Source of the DNA: Faecalibacterium sp. HTF-F
GTDB lineage: Bacteria > Bacillota > Clostridia > Oscillospirales > Ruminococcaceae
NCBI RefSeq assembly: GCF_023347535.1
Contig: NZ_CP094473.1
Location: forward strand, 1,922,001 to 1,986,000
Direction of reading: 5' to 3'
DNA: 64,000 nt
In this document: positions 59,653-64,000 of the stretch, in pieces
Position numbering within the stretch: the first letter of the stretch is position 1
How the letters are laid out: every line of letters begins with the position of its first letter
The notes under the pieces: model-generated
Told to the model about the DNA's origin: nothing
The model's input: only the letters and a program-made list of their open reading frames with translations
The model's database searches: none
Program-made: the position numbers and the translations under genes

Positions 59653-59693
59653 ATAAAAAGAGCGGACAACCGTTTCAGGGTCGTCCGCAGATG
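59653..59693 (-). terminator. Minus-strand terminator-like hairpin
   Basis: GCGGACAACC pairs with GGTCGTCCGC (one mismatch). On the minus strand a T run follows (59658-59654). It resembles the terminator at 57990. Confidence 0.55.
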
Positions 59694-59724
59694 GTATGCA
59701 GCAATTTGGTGATCTGTCAAGCTG

Positions 59725-59930
59725 GAACTTGTCGGGGCGAGGCCCCTCCATCTTGCTAACGCAAGACCGTTCGGTCGCTTAAAAGCCCCACTGGGGCTTT
59801 CATTGTTCCGCTTCGCTCCACAAACGCGAACTTGTCGGGGCGAGGCCCCTCCATCTTGCTGCCGCAAGACCGTTCGGTCACTTAAAAGCCCCACTGGGGC
59901 TTTCATTGTTCCGCTTCGCTCCACAAGCGC
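59725..59930. repeat. Two tandem copies of a 103-bp structured repeat
   Basis: Unit 1 is 59725-59827 and unit 2 is 59828-59930, with only four differences. Each unit contains four small hairpins: GGGGC-GAG-GCCCC, CTTGC..GCAAG, GACC-GTTC-GGTC and AAAGCCCC-ACT-GGGGCTTT. The junction is exact. The motif CCGCTTCGCTCC at the end is shared with the intergenic repeats near 5947 and 7618. Confidence 0.85.
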
Positions 59931-59936
59931 AAATTT

Positions 59937-60362
59937 CTATTTCTGTTGCCATGTCATTACATACTCTTTTTCTCCGGTAGCCTCATCCAAACCACTATGC
60001 TGAATCTCAAATCCTTCTCTTTGATAAAAGGATATTGCCCGTACGTTCTTTTGGTATACGTTCAAGAACAGCTTATTCCTTTTATCCTTTGCATAATTCA
60101 GTAGAATTTTACCTATCCCCTGCGATTGCATTTCACCAGAAACAAAAATGCCCTCAACATATTCATCATTTATCCCTATAAAGCCCTGTATTTCTGTATC
60201 ATACGCATACACATAAACCTCTGCTTGTAACAGCGCTTCTTTTACTGATTTGAAATTGCTTTTCCAGTATTGGGCGGGGATAAAATCATGTGCCTTTATA
60301 TTTGTATCCAACCATATATCTGCAACTTTATTTATATCATTCCTTTGTAATTCTCTAATCAT
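59937..60362 (-). CDS. GNAT family N-acetyltransferase, AT-rich
   Basis: A 141-residue GNAT acetyltransferase starting MIRELQRNDINKVADIW. The acetyl-CoA loop is QSQGIGKILLNYA and the C-terminal block is NVRAISFYQREGFEIQ. The start is ATG 60362 with GGAGAG upstream. The gene is strikingly AT-rich and uses A/T-ending codons (AAT, ATA, TTT), unlike all its neighbours, so it was probably acquired recently. The tandem repeat lies at its 3' end. The substrate is unknown. Confidence 0.92.
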   Translation of the reverse strand: MIRELQRNDINKVADIWLDTNIKAHDFIPAQYWKSNFKSVKEALLQAEVYVYAYDTEIQGFIGINDEYVEGIFVSGEMQSQGIGKILLNYAKDKRNKLFLNVYQKNVRAISFYQREGFEIQHSGLDEATGEKEYVMTWQQK

Positions 60363-60428
60363 AACGGTGACTCTCCACAAATTTCGGGTTGTCGAGTTGA
60401 GCGTACCAGATAAGCGAACGCTCTAACC

Positions 60429-61364
60429 TTACAGCTCGGTTTCCACTGCAAGCTGTTCCTGCTTTTCTTTTTCATCAGCGATCTGGACATCAACATCTTC
60501 GCGCATCTTTTTCAGAAGTGCAAGGACTCGCTTGATTTGACCCTTGGTGTTTTCTACTCTGCTCTGTGCCTGATTGATATGGTCCAGAACCGCCCAGTCT
60601 GCAAAGAGGCCGTCAAAGAAGAAATCCGCAAATTTCAAAAAGCTGTCTACCGTGACCTGAAGGTCTGCAGTGATCTCGACATCGGAAAGTTCGGTTTTGA
60701 ACCGCCGCAGTTCCACTTGGAGCTGTTCAACCTGCTTTTGTGCATTGTCCAGTTCCTCATACTTGGCAAGATCGGCCATCAAACCGCCGCCCATTACGTC
60801 CCATGTACTCCAGCCCTCGGCATTGTCGAGGGTTTCCAGAACTTCGTTGACCGTATGCAGGGCGGTCTTTCCTGCGTTGATGGCCTCCAGCAGTTCCCGC
60901 TTTTGGACTTTCAGTGCGGCAATACGGCTTTCGCTTTCCGCAACCTGCTGTGCGGCCGGGTGGGCAGAGGCTTTGATGCTTTTGATTTTTTCGGAAAGAG
61001 CAGCTTGATACCGCCTTTCACAATCGGACAGCCTTACCAGCCTATTTTGAATCTGCTCCAAGTCGGCATCAACGGAAGAAAGGTCATGGAGAGCCGCATC
61101 GTACTTGACACGGACTGCATAGGCTTCCTGCCGTTCTTTGTCCAGCTTCTCATCCATCTTTCCGATGACCTGATAGAAAAATGCGGCAAGGCTGTGACCC
61201 TCCAGACGGTCAACATCAGCCTGTTCCGCCAGCTTGGATTTTTCCAGCTTTTTCAGACGATCAGCAAGCGCATTTCGCTGGGCGGTCAGTTCTTTCTGTT
61301 TTGCTTCACAGCTTTTCTTTTCTGCGACCTGCTGCCAAAGCTCTTTCAACGTAGAATCACTCAT
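60429..61364 (-). CDS. Uncharacterised coiled-coil protein
   Basis: A 311-residue, mostly helical protein with long heptad stretches (about 5-60, 75-165 and 195-305), rich in Lys, Glu, Ala and Leu. It has no membrane segment or signal peptide. A short non-coil piece (GWSTWDVMGGGLMADLAKY, about 190-208) contains a glycine-rich turn that may be membrane- or partner-binding. The start is ATG 61364 with AAAGGAC upstream. I do not recognise a family with confidence. It lies with the DUF2500 and DUF6054 genes but a 135-bp gap separates them. Confidence 0.75.
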   Translation of the reverse strand: MSDSTLKELWQQVAEKKSCEAKQKELTAQRNALADRLKKLEKSKLAEQADVDRLEGHSLAAFFYQVIGKMDEKLDKERQEAYAVRVKYDAALHDLSSVDADLEQIQNRLVRLSDCERRYQAALSEKIKSIKASAHPAAQQVAESESRIAALKVQKRELLEAINAGKTALHTVNEVLETLDNAEGWSTWDVMGGGLMADLAKYEELDNAQKQVEQLQVELRRFKTELSDVEITADLQVTVDSFLKFADFFFDGLFADWAVLDHINQAQSRVENTKGQIKRVLALLKKMREDVDVQIADEKEKQEQLAVETEL

Positions 61365-61499
61365 ATGGAATGTCCTTTCCCGGCATTACGTTTCTTCGTT
61401 CAAAAGCCGGTTCAAAAAATGCTGCCGATCATTTACAAATGTTTTGGCGATAACGTAGCTGTCCGTACAGCACTCCTTGCCGCATAATGTAGGAAACGC

Positions 61500-61859
61500 T
61501 TAGTTCCGCTCGAACCCAAGATAGCGGGTGCCCTGAAAACTCAGCTTTCCAATGTCGCCCTCCACAAGCATTCCGTAGTCCGAACCACTTACGGTAAGCT
61601 CCATGCGGTCGCCGCTCTCTACCTGAAAGGTCACATAATAGGTCGTGAACGTATGAGCCATCGTATTGTCTGTATGGTGGCGAGAAACTTCCGTTCGCTT
61701 TGCCATCACCGTTGCCGGCACGGTCAGCCGCGGCGAATGGTTGTTTTTATTCCATGTACTGATATTTCCGATGATGGTGTATAGGATCATGCCCAAAACC
61801 ACAAGGAACAGGATGGGAAACAGGATGCTGAACAACAGATCAAATCCAACGTAAAACAT
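61500..61859 (-). CDS. DUF2500 domain-containing membrane protein
   Basis: A 119-residue protein of the DUF2500 family. One N-terminal membrane segment (about residues 7-29) is followed by a beta-rich domain with VPATVMAKRTEVSRHH and YYVTFQVESGDRMELTV, ending in GKLSFQGTRYLGFER. Function is unknown. The start is ATG 61859, one base after the upstream gene's stop (61861), with GGAGG at the end of that gene. The two are coupled. Confidence 0.88.
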   Translation of the reverse strand: MFYVGFDLLFSILFPILFLVVLGMILYTIIGNISTWNKNNHSPRLTVPATVMAKRTEVSRHHTDNTMAHTFTTYYVTFQVESGDRMELTVSGSDYGMLVEGDIGKLSFQGTRYLGFERN

Positions 61860-61860
61860 T

Positions 61861-62208
61861 TCACTCCTCCAAAATTTCTTCCAGCAGGTCCTTTACATCG
61901 TCCAGAAAAGATTCTTCTCCGAGGGTGTTCACCTTAAAGAACACCGCTTGACTGCCTCCTGCGGTGATGGCAGACAGCCGGATCGGACTGTCCGCATTCT
62001 GGAACATGGTCAGCGTCAGACTCAGGCGGTTGCCGCCCATCATGCTGTACCGTTCAAACACACGGACACTGCACCGGGCATCGCCCTCTTTGAAATCACT
62101 GCCTGCCTCTAAATCTGCCGACCAACTGCTGTCCGGGATCTCTTGTTCCAGCTTCCGAAGCAGCTTGTCAAAGTTTTTGTTTCGGATGGTCTTTTCAAAG
62201 ATTGCCAT
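61861..62208 (-). CDS. DUF6054 family protein
   Basis: A 115-residue protein of the DUF6054 type, common in gut Clostridia and uncharacterised. It has MAIFEKTIRNKNFDKLLRKL, CSVRVFERYSMMGGNRLSLT and AITAGGSQAVFFKVNTLGEE. The start is ATG 62208 with CGGAGGAACC upstream; the open frame to 62346 has no start signal. It is the first gene of a unit with DUF2500. Confidence 0.85.
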   Translation of the reverse strand: MAIFEKTIRNKNFDKLLRKLEQEIPDSSWSADLEAGSDFKEGDARCSVRVFERYSMMGGNRLSLTLTMFQNADSPIRLSAITAGGSQAVFFKVNTLGEESFLDDVKDLLEEILEE

Positions 62209-62319
62209 AATGGTTCCTCCGTTCTGACAATTAAAATTCAGTCCCTTATTTTTGATACGAGCAGAGACACCGGGAAATTGCAGAGAAATCGCTTGAAGAG
62301 AGGAATTTTGTCTGATCTG

Positions 62320-62328
62320 ATTATAGCA
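62320..62328 (-). promoter_or_regulatory. Promoter of DUF6054-DUF2500 unit
   Basis: Minus strand TGCTATAAT, an extended -10 (62328-62320). TTTTGT at 62348-62343 is a weak -35. Confidence 0.55.
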
Positions 62329-62441
62329 TATCTTTCGGGAGAACAAAATACTTTATGTACGCCGCCAGCAGTCAGGAAAAAAGGTAAGCCCTCCTTCATA
62401 AATTACAGTAACCGTTTATGACGCTTTGGGGAGAGGTCGGC

Positions 62442-62578
62442 ATGTTTTTATCTCTTCTGCAATTTTTTGCCACAAAGTTTCTGGTTCTGGCGCTTCATCT
62501 GGAAAGCGGCAGCTTTCTGCTATCTTTGCGGATGTCAAAAAAGCTTTCCAGCATACTCATAAGTATCGGAAAGACTGA
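62442..62578 (+). pseudogene. Gene scar, possibly of a sporulation-type sigma factor
   Basis: GGGGAGAGG lies ahead of ATG 62442. The first 25 codons read MFLSLLQFFATKFLVLALHL then ESGSF, which resembles the hydrophobic leader ahead of the GSFPxPL start of SigK/SigE-type factors. After this point the coding sense is lost in that frame, but in another frame IFADVKKAFQHTHKYRKD runs to a stop at 62576-62578. A strong terminator follows 16 bp later. This looks like the two ends of a gene joined after an internal deletion. The sigma identity is an inference from memory of the family. Confidence 0.4.
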
Positions 62579-62593
62579 TGATACCAGTTTTAT

Positions 62594-62623
62594 CGGATGG
62601 TTCTGCGGAGCCATCCGTTTTTT
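62594..62623 (+). terminator. Terminator after gene scar
   Basis: CGGATGGTTC (62594-62603) pairs with GAGCCATCCG (62608-62617), one wobble, loop TGCG, then six T. No intact gene precedes it. Confidence 0.85.
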
Positions 62624-62654
62624 CATATTCAGATCGCATTTTTTCTGTTTTCTC

Positions 62655-62683
62655 TTGACGATGCCCCGCTAATGGAGTAGGAT
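62655..62683 (+). promoter_or_regulatory. Promoter of SLC13-type transporter gene
   Basis: TTGACG (62655-62660), 17-bp spacer, TAGGAT (62678-62683). Leader about 95 nt, containing a possible hairpin (62731-62765). Confidence 0.6.
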
Positions 62684-62786
62684 GGTGCTGCAAAAAAAGA
62701 TTGCAGAAGCTGTTGCTCTGAAATACGGAAAAAGGCCGTCCGGCACCGCAGCAGGGCAGCCTTTACAACTACAAGGATGTGTCTCT

Positions 62787-63917
62787 ATGAAACTCAAACA
62801 ATTCATTCAGCAGGAAACGGTCCTCACCGCAGCCGCTGTGCTGGCCGTTGTCTCCGCCTTCTTTGTTCCGCCGGATGTGCAGTATCTCGGCTACATCGAC
62901 CTGCGCACGCTGGCAATCCTGTTTTCCCTGATGACGGTCATGGCCGGGCTGCGGCGGCAGGGCTTTTTTGATGGACTGGGACGGGCATTGCTGTCCCGCA
63001 CCCACAGCACCTTTCAGCTGACGCTGGTACTGGTCGGGTTGTGCTTTTTCGGAAGCATGTTCATCACCAACGATGTTTCCCTGCTGACCTTCGTTCCCTT
63101 TACGTTCGTGGTCCTGAGCCGTCTGGGAGCGGATGTCCGCCGCTTCCTTCTGGTCCCGGTGGTCTGTATGCAGACCATTGCGGCAAACCTTGGCAGTATG
63201 CTGACCCCCATCGGCAACCCGCAGAACCTCTATCTTTACGGAAAAAGCGGCATGAGCATCGGGGGATTTGTGCTTCTTATGCTGCCCTACACACTGGTTT
63301 CTCTGCTCCTGCTGCTGGCTTGGGCAGCGCTGGTCTGCCGGAAAGCCTCTGCCGCCCTTTCCGTGGATGAGCTTGTTTCTTCTTCTGCATCTCAGGGAGA
63401 TCAGAAGATCATCCTGCTGTATCTGGTTCTGTTTGCCGTCTGCCTGCTGTCCGTGATCCGGGTGCTGCCCTATGGCATTGCCTTTGCCGCTGTACTCGTC
63501 TGCGTTCTTTTTGCAGACCCGCACACCTTACGGGCAGTGGACTATTCCCTGCTTCTGACCTTTGTGGCTTTTTTCATCTTCATTGGCAATCTGGGGCGCA
63601 TTCCGGCCTTTTCTGGCTGGCTGCAAGAATTTCTGACCGGCCGGGAAGTGCTGGTGGCGGTTCTTGCTTCGCAGGTCACCAGTAATGTTCCCGCCGCCCT
63701 GCTGCTGTCCGGGTTCACGACAGAGACACAAGCCCTCATCATCGGCACCAATCTGGGAGGTCTTGGCACTTTAATCGCATCCATGGCCAGTCTTATTTCC
63801 TACCGGCAGATCGCACGGGAGCTGCCACAGGGGAAGAAGCAGTATTTTGGGCTGTTCACCCTGTCCAACCTGATTTTCCTTGCGCTCCTGCTGGGCGTGT
63901 GGTTTTTGCTCCGCTAA
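62787..63917 (+). CDS. SLC13/CitM-type anion transporter
   Basis: A 376-residue membrane protein with about 10-11 hydrophobic segments. It belongs to the ion-transporter superfamily (ArsB/NhaD/CitM/SLC13). Signatures are FGSMFITNDVSLLTFVPFTF (with the ND pair), GSMLTPIGNPQNLYLYG and VTSNVPAALLLSGF plus NLGGLGTLIASMASL, the duplicated halves of the transport domain. Likely substrates are di- or tricarboxylates or sulfate; the sequence does not decide. The ATG at 62787 follows AAGGA; the frame is open to 62682 but the promoter and leader occupy it. Confidence 0.88.
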   Translation: MKLKQFIQQETVLTAAAVLAVVSAFFVPPDVQYLGYIDLRTLAILFSLMTVMAGLRRQGFFDGLGRALLSRTHSTFQLTLVLVGLCFFGSMFITNDVSLLTFVPFTFVVLSRLGADVRRFLLVPVVCMQTIAANLGSMLTPIGNPQNLYLYGKSGMSIGGFVLLMLPYTLVSLLLLLAWAALVCRKASAALSVDELVSSSASQGDQKIILLYLVLFAVCLLSVIRVLPYGIAFAAVLVCVLFADPHTLRAVDYSLLLTFVAFFIFIGNLGRIPAFSGWLQEFLTGREVLVAVLASQVTSNVPAALLLSGFTTETQALIIGTNLGGLGTLIASMASLISYRQIARELPQGKKQYFGLFTLSNLIFLALLLGVWFLLR

Positions 63918-63935
63918 GCGCGGTATCAGGCAGCG

Positions 63936-64000
63936 CTATGAACGTCTTTTTTCCTGCTGCCCGGCAAACACCACCCACTTCGCGCTGAGGTTTATGAAGC
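63936..64000 (-). CDS. Possible C-terminal end of a minus-strand gene
   Basis: The last 21 codons read FINLSAKWVVFAGQQEKRRS and a stop at 63936-63938, convergent with the transporter gene. Too short to identify, and the rest lies beyond the window. The codon pattern looks coding. Confidence 0.3.
   Translation of the reverse strand, partial: FINLSAKWVVFAGQQEKRRS

Larger units (their letters stand above)
59590..59936. other. Intergenic region with tandem structured repeats
   Basis: 347 bp with no gene. It holds a hairpin at 59659-59693 and two tandem copies of a 103-bp structured repeat. Confidence 0.7.

Noticed and set aside
59725..59930. CRISPR array
   Set aside because: Two 103-bp units abut directly with no spacers; the internal palindromes are several and short. 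It is a tandem repeat, not a repeat-spacer array.
62418..62672. An intact 84-residue gene
   Set aside because: The frame runs through a strong terminator at 62594-62623 and loses coding character after about 25 codons; treated as a gene scar.

Overview
The window is about 58-60% GC by eye and has the gene content of a strictly anaerobic, low-oxygen-tolerance Firmicute of the Oscillospiraceae, most likely Faecalibacterium or a close relative. The reasons are the combination of LL-diaminopimelate aminotransferase with DapF, tandem pyrophosphate-type phosphofructokinases, a 2-hydroxyacyl-CoA dehydratase activase system, a FabK-type fatty-acid operon, DUF6054 and C_GCAxxG_C_C proteins, and short palindromic repeats of a kind common in gut Clostridia. 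Sporulation genes appear only as degenerate relics. The species assignment is inference.

Layout. 0-1.2 kb: zapA and a U32 peptidase (minus strand). 1.6-8.7 kb: glycogen phosphorylase and a GH13 alpha-glucan hydrolase, then nfeD with an SPFH/stomatin gene, a YhcH-family protein and a small membrane protein. 8.7-10.8 kb: a GntR-controlled ABC-2 transporter with an overlapping operator and promoter. 10.9-13.1 kb: dapL and dapF. 13.2-21.1 kb: an acyl carrier protein, proS, an aldose epimerase, a two-gene cell-wall unit (six peptidoglycan-binding repeats plus an M15-like peptidase) and an aminotransferase. 21.1-25.2 kb: 2-hydroxyacid dehydrogenase, a GNAT-like protein, a sirtuin, an alkyltransferase and an SGNH hydrolase. 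25.6-28.1 kb: two adjacent PPi-phosphofructokinases. 28.2-32.5 kb: a CoA-dehydratase activase and its partner, apparently a split version of a longer protein. 32.9-34.8 kb: an orphan kinase-like ATPase with a Spo0A-like regulator lacking the phosphoacceptor Asp. 35.3-39.8 kb: a large MacB-like ABC fusion, an rRNA/tRNA methyltransferase and tRNA-Ala(CGC). 39.8-41.4 kb: a nitroreductase and a U32-like protein.

41.7-50.3 kb is the fatty-acid synthesis operon (acpP-accD-accA-fabH-fabK-NMO-fabD-fabG-fabF-fabZ). It is almost entirely translationally coupled, and a 160-bp palindromic repeat sits between fabH and fabK. It converts acetyl-CoA to malonyl-CoA and runs the elongation cycle, but accB and accC are not in the window. 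An HrcA/CIRCE-controlled hsp20 follows it convergently.

51-64 kb is more accessory in character: an alcohol dehydrogenase, YjbR, a truncated pentapeptide protein, two gene scars (HAD and a possible sporulation sigma factor), a PPC-GNAT fusion, a hybrid histidine kinase with two solute-binding domains, a dicluster ferredoxin divergent from a Crp/Fnr regulator, a 103-bp tandem structured repeat, an AT-rich GNAT gene that looks acquired, several uncharacterised proteins and an SLC13-type transporter. No CRISPR array, rRNA, prophage or insertion sequence with a transposase was seen. The main candidates for something undescribed are the repeat family that contributes coding and ribosome-binding sequence to the fab operon, the tandem structured repeat, and the split and degenerate regulatory proteins; I did not find a clear new defence-type system.
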